Below are positions 29,298 to 37,123 of a stretch of 64,000 nucleotides of DNA, in pieces (within the stretch, counting starts at the first letter, position 1; every line of letters begins with the position of its first letter). The DNA lies in assembly GCA_038225555.1 (NCBI GenBank), contig JBBRRB010000011.1:62001-126000 (forward strand), given 5' to 3'. The translations under genes were made by a program, and so were the position numbers. Origin of the DNA: JANXQZ01 sp038225555 (GTDB taxonomy: Bacteria > Acidobacteriota > Terriglobia > Bryobacterales > Bryobacteraceae). The notes under the pieces are model-generated. The model searched no databases. It worked only from the letters and a program-made list of their open reading frames with translations, and was not told the DNA's origin.

Positions 29298-29993
29298 TCA
29301 CATGTGGCTTCCGCACTCGGGGCAGAACTTCACCGCTGTTGCAGGCTGGCATCCGCAGCGGCTGCATGCTGCATGCTCCACCTTGGCTGGCGATCCGCAC
29401 TCTGGACAAAACTTGGCCGACCCCACATCCGCTCCGCAGTTCGAGCAAGGCTTGCCGACCGCTTTGGGCGCTTCCCAGGCGCTGGGGGAAGGGGAGCGCA
29501 GAACCGATTCGGCGCTCATGTCGACGTTGCCGGCGTAATCGTAAGTTTGGGCCTTATCGAATAACTGCTGTCGAGCCACTTGGACTTTCGCCTGCGCCTG
29601 TGCGGATGCCATCTCCTCTTCGAGCTTGGGAGCGCATGCGTCGCACATGTTCGCCTTGGCGTTCCAGCAGACTTCGGGGCACACCCACTTTCCGCAGCGC
29701 GTGCATTGGTGGAAGTGTACTTTGCCCTCCTGGGATGCTTGGCTCAGCGCCGCATCGTGAGCCTGACCGCCCACTGCCCGTTGCAGTTCGGAAGCCGAGC
29801 TTCCCGCCCCGCTCGCCCAACCACCGCCGAACATGCTCCCCGCCGCCTTGAGAAGGCTTCCGGCAGTGCCGATTACGGACGGCTGAAACGAAGACAAGTA
29901 GCCGTTGCCGCATTTATCACAATGAAACTTGAACTGGAATCCGCGCTCGGTGGAAAGATCGTCCATATTCCGGACAAACTGAATGATCGCCAT
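29298..29993 (-). CDS. Zinc-ribbon protein with several CxxC knuckles
   Basis: A 231-residue protein with pairs of cysteines: CDKCG near residue 25, CTRCGKWVC and CDAC in the middle, and two C-terminal double zinc ribbons (CSNCG...CPECGS and CSRCG...CPECGS). A Gly/Ala/Ser-rich linker lies between. No enzymatic motif. Probably structural or nucleic-acid/protein binding. A hairpin (AAACGG/CCGTTT, 30004-30022) sits upstream of its AGGAG ribosome-binding site, just after the stop of the lipoprotein gene. Confidence 0.75.
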   Translation of the reverse strand: MAIIQFVRNMDDLSTERGFQFKFHCDKCGNGYLSSFQPSVIGTAGSLLKAAGSMFGGGWASGAGSSASELQRAVGGQAHDAALSQASQEGKVHFHQCTRCGKWVCPEVCWNAKANMCDACAPKLEEEMASAQAQAKVQVARQQLFDKAQTYDYAGNVDMSAESVLRSPSPSAWEAPKAVGKPCSNCGADVGSAKFCPECGSPAKVEHAACSRCGCQPATAVKFCPECGSHM

Positions 29994-30020
29994 GAGTTCT
30001 CCTAAACGGGCGTATTCCGT

Positions 30021-31187
30021 TTATTTTACCTGCAATCGCGCGGACTGGTGATCGGGTCGAGAACGCCGCGCAAGAATCATGCTGGACGTGCGCCTGCCCG
30101 CTCCATAACCGAGGGAAAAGCCCAAGGGCTTGACCAGCCCAGGATCGTCGAAAGCCGCAGCCAAATCGGGCTGATACTCACGGTGGAAAGGCCTATCCGG
30201 ACGGCTGTACTTGCCGAAGAGCTGCACCTGCCAACCGACATTTTGGAAATAGCGATATGGAACTCCGGTATCGTCCTCTAGAATCAGATTGCTCTTATCC
30301 AAGATGAACGAGCGCAGGTTGCTGCACATTTCCCAATGCAGCAAATACGAAGCCGATTTCACCAGCGTATCGGGCGTGCCGCTGCTCTGTAAAAAGTTTG
30401 CGAAGGAACGGTCCTGCTCAAACTCTGGCCCGAGCCGGGTGGAGAAGTAGTAGAGCTTGCGGCTGATGCTCTCATTCTGCCGATGAAACTCGATCTCCAC
30501 GCCCATGTGCCGGACTCCGGATGCAGCGTCCTCAGATACAAACTTGCCCGCTTGGTCCAGATGACCAAACTGCACGCGCTCGATATCATGGCCGCTGCGA
30601 GCTAGTAACAACAAGATCATCGGCACCAGCCCGTTTGCCACGCGTCCGTGGAATTGACTGTCCATTTCGCTCGTCACAAAAAAGCTGCGGTTGAAGATGG
30701 ATGAGAGCGCTTGCCTCCATCCTTTCAGTTCCCGATCGAGATTCTTAGTCGAGTACTCTTCCGGACTGCGACTATCACCCACCCGCTCCAGGCCCGCCAT
30801 AACGTAGACCGTGCTCTTCGGGAAAAAGCGAGTAACATAGAGAACATCCGGCCCGCTGAAGGGATAGAAGACGTAAGAACTGCCGCTGTGAAGCGGAGCA
30901 AGCTCGCTGGTCTGAAATACATCCACGGGCGCAAACTGTTCTGCTTGAGCCCTGCCCCACTGGTCTGCTAGCTGCGAGGCGTACGTCTGCCATGCAGGCG
31001 TGTCTTCCAGCTTCCGGAACGGTCCGTCCTGACGCCCCTTCACTCCCGCCAGGAACCGAGCCGTGTCATTGTAGGCCTTATCGATCGCTTGTGGTTTGGG
31101 AACCGATTTAAGTTGGCGGTTGGAACAGCCTTGAATGTACAACAAAACGAGAACAATCAAGCCGAGTCGGCTCCATATTACGTGCAT
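30021..31187 (-). CDS. Putative lipoprotein of unknown function
   Basis: The N-terminus from ATG 31187 is a signal peptide with a lipobox (LVLLYIQGC) whose Cys would be lipidated, so the protein is probably membrane-anchored in the periplasm. The remaining 360 residues contain no motif I recognise, apart from an ordinary alpha/beta composition with several aromatic-rich strands (SGSSYVFYPFSGPDVLYVTR). A TTG two codons earlier is also possible. Confidence 0.6.
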   Translation of the reverse strand: MHVIWSRLGLIVLVLLYIQGCSNRQLKSVPKPQAIDKAYNDTARFLAGVKGRQDGPFRKLEDTPAWQTYASQLADQWGRAQAEQFAPVDVFQTSELAPLHSGSSYVFYPFSGPDVLYVTRFFPKSTVYVMAGLERVGDSRSPEEYSTKNLDRELKGWRQALSSIFNRSFFVTSEMDSQFHGRVANGLVPMILLLLARSGHDIERVQFGHLDQAGKFVSEDAASGVRHMGVEIEFHRQNESISRKLYYFSTRLGPEFEQDRSFANFLQSSGTPDTLVKSASYLLHWEMCSNLRSFILDKSNLILEDDTGVPYRYFQNVGWQVQLFGKYSRPDRPFHREYQPDLAAAFDDPGLVKPLGFSLGYGAGRRTSSMILARRSRPDHQSARLQVK

Positions 31188-31210
31188 GTGCAAGCCGAAG
31201 CTTCAACATA

Positions 31211-31513
31211 TCATTTGACTGGGGAACTCGCTTGCTGCGGTCTGGCGTCGGCAGTAGAGCGCGGATCATCGAGCCGAACGGCCGGTTGATCTATTCCGAT
31301 CGATGAAATGTTGATCGCTAGATTCACGAATCCCTCGTGTAACTTGCGGATCCCCTTCAGCGGATTAAGGCTGCGTTTCGCGCGTGAGCCGAGTCCCCCG
31401 TCTGACTGCTTGGCGGGAGCAGTTCCAAACAAGTTGGACGGAATGGAGCCAGCCCACGCGGAACCGGCGAACAAACCAATCGTAAGCACAGCGCTTGATA
31501 GAAAAACGTTCAT
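31211..31513 (-). CDS. Small exported hypothetical protein
   Basis: The ATG at 31513 begins a good signal peptide (MNVFLSSAVLTIGLFAGSAWAG), after which about 80 residues follow with no recognised domain. The mature part is basic and ends in a Pro/Ala/Ser-rich tail. It lies 23 bases upstream of the lipoprotein gene on the same strand. Existence is supported mainly by the signal peptide. Confidence 0.45.
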   Translation of the reverse strand: MNVFLSSAVLTIGLFAGSAWAGSIPSNLFGTAPAKQSDGGLGSRAKRSLNPLKGIRKLHEGFVNLAINISSIGIDQPAVRLDDPRSTADARPQQASSPVK

Positions 31514-31571
31514 CTTACACTTGGATGCCACTTGTTCGCCATAGGATACAACGCCTTCCACTCCTCTTGAC

Positions 31572-31601
31572 TTGCCTATATCCCATACGAGACACTAAAA
31601 T
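31572..31601 (+). promoter_or_regulatory. Predicted promoter of the RRM-protein gene
   Basis: TTGCCT (31572-31577), an 18-base spacer, and TAAAAT (31596-31601). Transcription would start near 31608, leaving an 89-base leader containing the hairpin GGACCG (31633-31638)/CGGTCC (31651-31656) followed by TTT. Confidence 0.45.
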
Positions 31602-31696
31602 CCGACGGTAGCTGACGGAACTCCGCTGGCCGGGACCGAGAACAAGCCCACGGTCCTTTAACCTGAAAAAATCAATGGGCCACTGCAAGGAGGTTC

Positions 31697-32113
31697 GTGA
31701 AAAAGCTATTCGTAGGCAATTTGCCTTATCAGGCCACCGAGGCGAGTCTGCATGACTGGCTAACCCAACTCGGTCTGCGCGCCGATTCGGTTCAAATCAT
31801 CCGGGACAAGTTTTCCGGCGAGTCGCGCGGCTTCGGTTTTATCGAGATCGAGAATGATGGCGAAGCGGATCGCGCGGTTCAAGCCTGTAACGGTCAGGAT
31901 TTCCTGGGCCGCACGCTGGTGGTGAACGAAGCTCGCCCGATGGGTGATCGAGGTGGAGACCGTGGCGGGGATCGGGGCGGGGATCGCGGCGGCGGAGGCG
32001 GACGTCCTAGCGGTGGAGGCGGCGGTGGAGGACGCGGCGGACACGGGGATAGCGGTGGCCGCGGCGGTCGTGGTGGCGGGGGCGGCGGCGGTGGTGGTCG
32101 CGGACGCTATTAG
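31697..32113 (+). CDS. RRM RNA-binding protein with glycine-rich RGG-like tail
   Basis: GTG 31697 follows an excellent AAGGAGG. Residues 1-80 form one RNA-recognition motif: RNP2 KLFVGNLPY and RNP1 RGFGFIEI with the aromatic RNA-stacking residues. The remaining 55 residues are almost all Gly/Arg/Asp with (GGDR) repeats. This is the architecture of bacterial, notably cyanobacterial, cold-inducible RNA-binding proteins. The tail repeats coincide with short near-identical DNA repeats (about 31950-32100), a hotspot for length changes. A long leader is predicted, as in cold-regulated genes. Confidence 0.9.
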   Translation: MKKLFVGNLPYQATEASLHDWLTQLGLRADSVQIIRDKFSGESRGFGFIEIENDGEADRAVQACNGQDFLGRTLVVNEARPMGDRGGDRGGDRGGDRGGGGGRPSGGGGGGGRGGHGDSGGRGGRGGGGGGGGGRGRY

Positions 32114-32126
32114 ATTTTCTTTATTT

Positions 32127-32175
32127 ACTCCTCCGTGTTCGTTTTGCACCCGCAAAACCTCTAACCCGGAGGAGT
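32127..32175 (+). promoter_or_regulatory. RNA stem able to hide the Shine-Dalgarno of the downstream gene
   Basis: ACTCCTCCG (32127-32135) is perfectly complementary over nine bases to CGGAGGAGT (32167-32175), which is the Shine-Dalgarno of the gene starting at GTG 32183. Inside, GTTTTGC (32141-32147) and GCAAAAC (32152-32158) form a seven-base-pair hairpin with an ACCC loop. In the closed form ribosome binding should be blocked. Cause of opening (temperature or the upstream RRM protein) is inferred. Confidence 0.55.
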
Positions 32176-32182
32176 TTTCATT

Positions 32183-32485
32183 GTGCCAGATACCGATCCA
32201 AAGTTCGACGAGCTAAAACAGAAGTACGCTCCAGTTTTGCGCCTGATCGAGCAAGAAGGCGTGAGCCTCTCACACCTCGATCTTCGGGACGGCAAGCTGT
32301 TTCTGCAGGGTGTTGCTCACTCGGAGGACGCCAGGAACAAAATCCTAAATGAAATCCAACGGATTAATCCTGATTGGCAGAGCGATCTCACGTGCGATTT
32401 ACGCTCCGAGCGGCAGCAAACGGACGCGCCTCAAGCGGGGCAGACGGTAGTCCAGTCCGGCCAGGGATTCGCGAACCGGAATTGA
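32183..32485 (+). CDS. Small hypothetical protein, BON-like
   Basis: A 100-residue soluble protein starting at GTG 32183 with a GGAGGAG ribosome-binding site. The core (VSLSHLDLRDGKLFLQGVAHSEDARNKILNEI) resembles a BON domain, a small alpha/beta module for phospholipid or surface binding, in its GKLFLQG..HSE..R..I pattern. No signal peptide. It lies 69 bases behind the RRM gene, and its ribosome-binding site can be sequestered in an RNA stem. Confidence 0.6.
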   Translation: MPDTDPKFDELKQKYAPVLRLIEQEGVSLSHLDLRDGKLFLQGVAHSEDARNKILNEIQRINPDWQSDLTCDLRSERQQTDAPQAGQTVVQSGQGFANRN

Positions 32486-32492
32486 GACGGGT

Positions 32493-32783
32493 TTAGTACA
32501 GGCTACGACGCAAGCGGAATACCTCTGTGACCGAGATGTAGAGGTTTACCGCTCCCAGGCCGCTCACGGCACCTCGGAAGAAGCCGTTTTCCCACCATTT
32601 GCTCAACCATGGAACCAGCTCAGCGATCCAGTTGTTCGCCCAGGGATCGAGCCATGGAAAAACCAATAAGAAAACGCCGATCTCGAAACATAGGATGACG
32701 GACAGCAGAGCCCCGAGCCGCCGCGACCACCCAGCCACCCGGTCGATTGGAGCTACAGTTGGCTCCCCAGGCTCTACGGACAT
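32493..32783 (-). CDS. Small membrane protein
   Basis: A 96-residue protein with a hydrophobic segment (LGALLSVILCFEIGVFLLVF) and a second weaker one around GAVSGLGAVNLYISVTEVF. No family recognised. Its start overlaps the 3' end of rnhB by ten bases, so it is likely the last gene of the translation operon. Confidence 0.6.
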   Translation of the reverse strand: MSVEPGEPTVAPIDRVAGWSRRLGALLSVILCFEIGVFLLVFPWLDPWANNWIAELVPWLSKWWENGFFRGAVSGLGAVNLYISVTEVFRLRRSLY

Positions 32784-33451
32784 CCCGCGGCTGCCATTCC
32801 TTTTTCAAAGAGTTCCACTTGCCGAGGGTAACCGGTCCAGATCGCATCCGTACAATTTTCGCGCACGGGCCAGAAACTGAAGCGATGCAATGGCGTAGGG
32901 CCAAGAGCTTCAAGAGCTTTCCAGTGCTCGTCGGTCGAGTAACCCTTATGGTTTTTGAGGCCGTACTGCGGAAACACCGCATCCCATTCGCACATGCAGG
33001 CGTCTCGCTCCACTTTGGCGAGAATGGACGCGGCCGCGATGCATTGGGATAAAGCATCCCCGTGAATCAGCGGGGTCTGGGGGATGGGGAGGTCCACGGT
33101 CACGGCATCGATCAGCAGATAATCGGGTTGAGGTCGAAGCTTCTCGACCGCTCTTCGCATGGCGAGCCGCGAGGCTTGCAGGATGTTGATATAGTCGATC
33201 TCGTAAGCATCCGCAGCCGCCACGCTCCACGCGATGGCACGCTCTCGAATGCGGGCTGCCAGAATCACGCGTCGCTCTGCCGTGAGGAGTTTACTGTCGG
33301 CAAGACCGCGAACCGCCCGCTCTGGAGAAAGAATTACAGCAGCCGCGTAAACGGGGCCAAACAGGGCACCGCGACCGACTTCGTCGACACCCGCGATGAA
33401 GCTGTAGCCTTGCAGGCGGGCTTGGCGCTCATGCTTGGATTTAGCGGTCAT
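32774..33451 (-). CDS. rnhB: Ribonuclease HII
   Basis: Removes ribonucleotides from DNA and RNA primers. The catalytic acidic residues are visible in GVDEVGRGALFGPVYAAA and YLLIDAVTVD, with the typical GDALSQCIAAASILAKVERD. Length 225 residues is normal. It lies at the end of the rplS operon, a usual place for rnhB. Confidence 0.95.
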   Translation of the reverse strand: MTAKSKHERQARLQGYSFIAGVDEVGRGALFGPVYAAAVILSPERAVRGLADSKLLTAERRVILAARIRERAIAWSVAAADAYEIDYINILQASRLAMRRAVEKLRPQPDYLLIDAVTVDLPIPQTPLIHGDALSQCIAAASILAKVERDACMCEWDAVFPQYGLKNHKGYSTDEHWKALEALGPTPLHRFSFWPVRENCTDAIWTGYPRQVELFEKGMAAAGCP

Positions 33452-33504
33452 GCTTTGCGCCCATCCTGCTGACCCGTGCGCCGCCGGTAAACCGTCGGGC
33501 TGCC

Positions 33505-33852
33505 CTACTCGCGTTCCTTCAGGCGGGCAGCTTTGCCCTTTAGTCCGCGCAAGTAATACAGCTTGGCCCGCCGAACGCGTCCCGTGCGGACCATATCGAT
33601 GTGATCGACCACTGGGGCGTGACTCGGGAAAATTCGCTCAACGCCTTGGCCGAAGCTGATCTTGCGAACGGTGATCGTCTCGCCCATCCCGGTATTGTGC
33701 CGAGCGATTAGAGTGCCTTCGAAGATCTGCAACCGCTCTTTGTCGCCTTCCTTGATCTTCACGTGGACCCGAATCGTATCGCCGGGCCGAAACTCCGTAA
33801 TAGTCGGTTTCTTATTCTTATCGATAATCTTGCTCAGCACTGCGTTCTGCAT
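33505..33852 (-). CDS. rplS: 50S ribosomal protein L19
   Basis: Starting at ATG 33852 gives a 115-residue protein of normal L19 length; longer in-frame starts are spurious because they run into trmD. Family features: FRPGDTIRVHVKIKEGDKER, FEGTLIARHNTG, TVRKISFGQGVERIFP and the C-terminal RRAKLYYLRGLKGKAARLKE. It sits at the 30S/50S interface. Between trmD and rnhB. Confidence 0.97.
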   Translation of the reverse strand: MQNAVLSKIIDKNKKPTITEFRPGDTIRVHVKIKEGDKERLQIFEGTLIARHNTGMGETITVRKISFGQGVERIFPSHAPVVDHIDMVRTGRVRRAKLYYLRGLKGKAARLKERE

Positions 33853-33871
33853 GGTCGAATCCTTAAACCTT

Positions 33872-34552
33872 CTATTGTAATAAATCAGGGCGGTTCTTCG
33901 CTGTCTTTTCCAGCGCCGCTTGTAGTCGCCACTTCCGAATGGCCTCGTGATTGCCGCTAAGAAGCACTTCCGGCACCTTCCAGCCGCGAAAATCGGCGGG
34001 CCTCGTATACTGCGGACAGTCCAACATCCCTTCTTCGCTGAACGATTCATGAACAGCAGAGTTCGTGTTGCCAAGAACGCCCGGAAGCAGCCTGGCCACG
34101 CAATCCACCACGACGGCAGCCGCCAGCTCGCCCCCGCTCAAAACGAAATCCCCGATCGATACCTCTTCGTCGGCGAGGTTTTCCGCCACCCTCTCGTCTA
34201 CGCCTTCATAACGTCCGCAAATGAGCAGGACCCGCTCATACTCCCCAAGCCTGCGCGCGCTTGCTTGGTCGAACACCGGCCCCTGAGCCGACATTAAGAC
34301 AGTTCGATCCCGCTTGCTCCGTTCCGGCCAGATCGCCTCCACCGCCTCGAAAAGCGGCTGGGGTTTGAGGAGCATCCCCTCGCCTCCCCCAAAAGGACGA
34401 TCATCCACCGTCCTGTGGCGATCATAGGTCCAGGTACGAAGATCGTGAATATGAATTCCGATCAGGCCTGACTCCACCGCTCGAGCCACCACGCCGTGTT
34501 GCAACGGGCCCTGGAAAAACTCGGGGAAAATCGTCAGGATATCGAAGATCAT
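33872..34552 (-). CDS. trmD: tRNA (guanine37-N1)-methyltransferase
   Basis: SPOUT methyltransferase that makes m1G37 and prevents frameshifting. Family motifs: FDILTIFPEFF at the start, DDRPFGGGEGMLLKPQPLFEA, LLICGRYEGVDERVAE and IGDFVLSGGELAA, the knot that binds SAM. 226 residues is standard. It starts six bases after rimM. Confidence 0.97.
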   Translation of the reverse strand: MIFDILTIFPEFFQGPLQHGVVARAVESGLIGIHIHDLRTWTYDRHRTVDDRPFGGGEGMLLKPQPLFEAVEAIWPERSKRDRTVLMSAQGPVFDQASARRLGEYERVLLICGRYEGVDERVAENLADEEVSIGDFVLSGGELAAAVVVDCVARLLPGVLGNTNSAVHESFSEEGMLDCPQYTRPADFRGWKVPEVLLSGNHEAIRKWRLQAALEKTAKNRPDLLQ

Positions 34553-34558
34553 CCCCGT

Positions 34559-35050
34559 TCACAACTCGTCCAAACCTTCAGGCAAATCCACCAACACGCG
34601 CTTGCCAACCAAGTCGATTTCCTGGAATATCGACTTGGCAAACGGGATCAGGATCACTCGATCATCTGCGCCCTTTACCTCGAGCAAAGGAGGCCCGCCA
34701 TACTCCTTCCAATCCTCAACGATCCCAAGCGACTTACCCGTGACGCGATCAGTCACTTCGCAGCCGACTAAATCCGACTGATAATACTCGCCTTCCGGTA
34801 AGACTGCCCGCTCTTCCAGAGGGATGCAAACGTCGGCATCTTCTAGCTTTTCGGCGTCGGAGATCGAATCCACCCCGGCGAACTTGAATACAACCTTGTC
34901 GCCGTGACGCCACACCCGCTCCACTTCGAGCGCCGCTCCATTCACGAAAACGCGGCTGACGCGCTCGGGATTATCGCCCAGGGGCGAAGCTGCAAGTTCT
35001 CCCTTGTTTCCGCGAGCGCGGTGGAGTCGGGCAATGGCGACAAATTCCAG
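34559..35050 (-). CDS. rimM: 16S rRNA processing protein RimM, probable CTG start
   Basis: RimM binds S19 and helps mature the 30S head. The C-terminal PRC-barrel part (GEYYQSDLVGCEVTDRV, GPPLLEVKG, ILIPFAKSIFQEID) is clear. The nearest canonical start, GTG at 34945, would remove the conserved N-terminal domain, yet the upstream in-frame sequence encodes typical RimM residues (FVAIARLHRARGNKGELAA, then PLGDNPERVSRVF). The only sensible start giving M-E-F-V-A is CTG at 35048-35050, four bases after the khpA stop, yielding 163 residues. No ATG, GTG or TTG lies in frame above it before khpA. Confidence 0.85.
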   Translation of the reverse strand: MEFVAIARLHRARGNKGELAASPLGDNPERVSRVFVNGAALEVERVWRHGDKVVFKFAGVDSISDAEKLEDADVCIPLEERAVLPEGEYYQSDLVGCEVTDRVTGKSLGIVEDWKEYGGPPLLEVKGADDRVILIPFAKSIFQEIDLVGKRVLVDLPEGLDEL

Positions 35051-35054
35051 ACGA

Positions 35055-35285
35055 TTATTCCAGGATTTCCAGAGTGAATCGGCGGTTTAGCTTCATGCTC
35101 GCCGCTCCCAGCAGAGTCCGGATGCAGCGCGCCGTTCTGCCCTGCTTCCCGATCACTTTGCCCAGATCGCCCGGCGCCACCCGAAGCTCCAGAACGGTAA
35201 TCTGTTCGCCCTGAAGTTCGCGAACCACCACTTGTTCCGGGGAGTCCACAAGAGCTTTCGCGATATCTTCCACCAACTGTTTCAT
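35055..35285 (-). CDS. khpA: KH-domain RNA-binding protein KhpA
   Basis: A 76-residue single KH-domain protein with the characteristic loop GKVIGKQGRTARCIRTLL. It binds RNA in the KhpA/KhpB partnership. Encoded in its canonical position between rpsP and rimM. Confidence 0.95.
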   Translation of the reverse strand: MKQLVEDIAKALVDSPEQVVVRELQGEQITVLELRVAPGDLGKVIGKQGRTARCIRTLLGAASMKLNRRFTLEILE

Positions 35286-35312
35286 CTCTTGTCCCCTTGT
35301 CAGGAAGCGGTT

Positions 35313-35576
35313 TTAGGCAGCCGATTCAACTGCGGGAGCGGCGGCGGGATTCTTCTCCATCAGCCGCGTCACCCTTTCCGAGGGCTGCGCTCCATTCTTC
35401 ACCCAGTGTGCGATGCGATCGTGTTTCAACGTGACCACCTGAGGCTGCGAAACAGGATTATAAAATCCCACCACTTCCACCGAGCGGCTGTTGCGAGCCC
35501 GCTCCTTTTCGATGACTACCACCCTGTACGTCGGCTTTTTCTTGGCGCCAAATCGCGCCAGTCTGATCATTAGCAT
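35313..35576 (-). CDS. rpsP: 30S ribosomal protein S16
   Basis: 87 residues with family motifs IRLARFGAKKKPTYRVVV, FYNPVSQPQVVTL and a C-terminal tail after WVKNGAQPSERV. Start is at MLMIRLARFG or two residues later. Follows ffh by 42 bases in a standard ffh-rpsP order. Confidence 0.97.
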   Translation of the reverse strand: MLMIRLARFGAKKKPTYRVVVIEKERARNSRSVEVVGFYNPVSQPQVVTLKHDRIAHWVKNGAQPSERVTRLMEKNPAAAPAVESAA

Positions 35577-35618
35577 TTCAGTTATCGGTTCCTATTCCAA
35601 TCGGTTGTTTCAGAGTGG

Positions 35619-36992
35619 CTACATCCCACCCAGCATGCCGCCGAGGCCGCCCGGCAGCTTGAGCTTGCCCATGCGTTTGCCGAGCATTCCGCCCATGCCG
35701 CCGCTGAGGCTCTTCATCATTTTACGAGCTTGCGCATATTGCTTCAGAAGATTGTTGACGTCCTGAACCGAAGTGCCGCTGCCCTTGGCAATCCGCCGCC
35801 TGCGCGCTCCGTTCACGATCATGTGATTTTCGCGTTCGCGGGGAGTCATTGAATCGATGATCGCCACGATCCGCGTAATCTCATTCTCGTCAACTTTGAC
35901 GTTCTTCAAATCCTTGATCGGGCCGATGTTCGGCATCATGCCCAGCAGCGATTCCAGCGGACCCAGTTTGCGAATCTGCTTGATCTGATCGCGAAAATCC
36001 TCCAGCGTAAACTCGTTGTCGATGAGTTTGCGCTGCATCTCTTCCGCTTTTTTCTGATCGATGGTTTCTTCCACCTTCTCGATGAGCGACAGCATGTCGC
36101 CCATGCCGAGAATGCGTTGCGCCACCCGGTCAGGATGAAAGGGTTCGAGAGCGTCGAACTTTTCTCCAACTCCGACAAACTTTAGCGGCTGGCCGGTGAT
36201 CTGTCGAATCGACAGAGCCGCGCCGCCGCGCGCATCCCCGTCCATCTTGGTGAGAATAACTCCGGTAATCCCCAGACGCTTGTGGAACTCGTCGGCGGAT
36301 TTGACGGCATCCTGACCGGTCATCGCGTCGGCGACAAACAGGATCTCGCTGGGGTTGAGCTGCTCTTTCAACTCCTGCAACTCGGTCATGAGCTGATCGT
36401 CGATGTGCAGCCGCCCGGCCGTGTCCACTAGCAAAACGTCGCGCCCTGTTTGCACTGCTTCGCGGCGAGCCGAGCGGGCCAGCTCCGACGGCTTTGTCTC
36501 TTCTGCCGTTCCTGCGTAAAGGGGCAGCTTAATGTCGCGTGCGACGACCGCAAGCTGCTGACGAGCGGCGGGACGGTACACGTCCACCGACACCATAATC
36601 GGCTGATGCCCGTTTTTCGAAAGCCAGCGCGCCAGCTTGCCGGTGCTGGTAGTTTTGCCGGAGCCTTGCAAGCCCACGATCATGATCGCGCTGGGCGGCT
36701 CGTTCGCAAAACGCAGCTTCGCTTGATGGCTGCCCAGCATCTTGATCATTTCGTCGCGGACGATCTTGACCACGTGCTGAGTAGGCGAGAGCGCGGAAAG
36801 CACTTCTTCGCCCATCGCCTGCTGCTTCACGTTTTCGATAAACTGCTTGACCACGCGGAAATGGACGTCGGCCTCGAGCAGCGCCACGCGGATCTCGCGC
36901 AGCGCTGCTTCCATGTTTTCAGCCGTTAGCTTCCCTTCACCGCGCAGGTTTTTGAAAACCCGTTGCAGCTTTTCGGATAAATTATCGAACAT
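35619..36992 (-). CDS. ffh: Signal recognition particle protein Ffh
   Basis: SRP54 GTPase that brings membrane proteins to the Sec machinery. N-terminal four-helix domain, G domain with GLQGSGKTTSTGKLA, DTAGRLHIDDQL, TKMDGDARGG, and the Met-rich M domain near the C-terminus ending in Gly/Met-rich sequence (GGMGGMLGKRMGKLK). 457 residues is normal. Its receptor FtsY is at 44595-45542. Confidence 0.97.
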   Translation of the reverse strand: MFDNLSEKLQRVFKNLRGEGKLTAENMEAALREIRVALLEADVHFRVVKQFIENVKQQAMGEEVLSALSPTQHVVKIVRDEMIKMLGSHQAKLRFANEPPSAIMIVGLQGSGKTTSTGKLARWLSKNGHQPIMVSVDVYRPAARQQLAVVARDIKLPLYAGTAEETKPSELARSARREAVQTGRDVLLVDTAGRLHIDDQLMTELQELKEQLNPSEILFVADAMTGQDAVKSADEFHKRLGITGVILTKMDGDARGGAALSIRQITGQPLKFVGVGEKFDALEPFHPDRVAQRILGMGDMLSLIEKVEETIDQKKAEEMQRKLIDNEFTLEDFRDQIKQIRKLGPLESLLGMMPNIGPIKDLKNVKVDENEITRIVAIIDSMTPRERENHMIVNGARRRRIAKGSGTSVQDVNNLLKQYAQARKMMKSLSGGMGGMLGKRMGKLKLPGGLGGMLGGM

Positions 36993-37034
36993 GATTTACT
37001 TCAGACACACTACGGGAGGGCGTCTACTTCTGTC

Positions 37035-37040
37035 ATTATA
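37035..37040 (-). promoter_or_regulatory. Likely -10 element upstream of ffh
   Basis: A perfect TATAAT on the minus strand, giving a leader of about 36 bases to the ffh ATG at 36992. No good -35 lies 16-18 bases upstream. This promoter and the toxin-antitoxin promoter are back to back. Confidence 0.45.
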
Positions 37041-37076
37041 CAGGAACTCGCGTCTTCAATGACGTTAGGCTGCCGA

Positions 37077-37105
37077 TTGACTCTGGAGTACGCTGTCAGT
37101 ACAAT
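37077..37105 (+). promoter_or_regulatory. Promoter of the DUF1778/GNAT operon with repeat operator
   Basis: TTGACT (37077-37082), 17-base spacer, TACAAT (37100-37105). AGTAC recurs at 37088-37092 and 37098-37102, exactly ten bases apart, within the promoter, with AGTAT at 37116-37120. Such short repeats fit ribbon-helix-helix antitoxin binding. Confidence 0.6.
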
Positions 37106-37123
37106 ACAAATTGGAAGTATTCT

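Noticed and set aside
29298..29851. Plus-strand open frames in the zinc-ribbon region
   Set aside because: They are complements of the Cys/Gly-rich coding sequence and lack plausible starts.
31760..32155. Ala/Thr-rich open frame antisense to the RRM gene
   Set aside because: It is the complement of the glycine-rich tail, low complexity and with no start signals.
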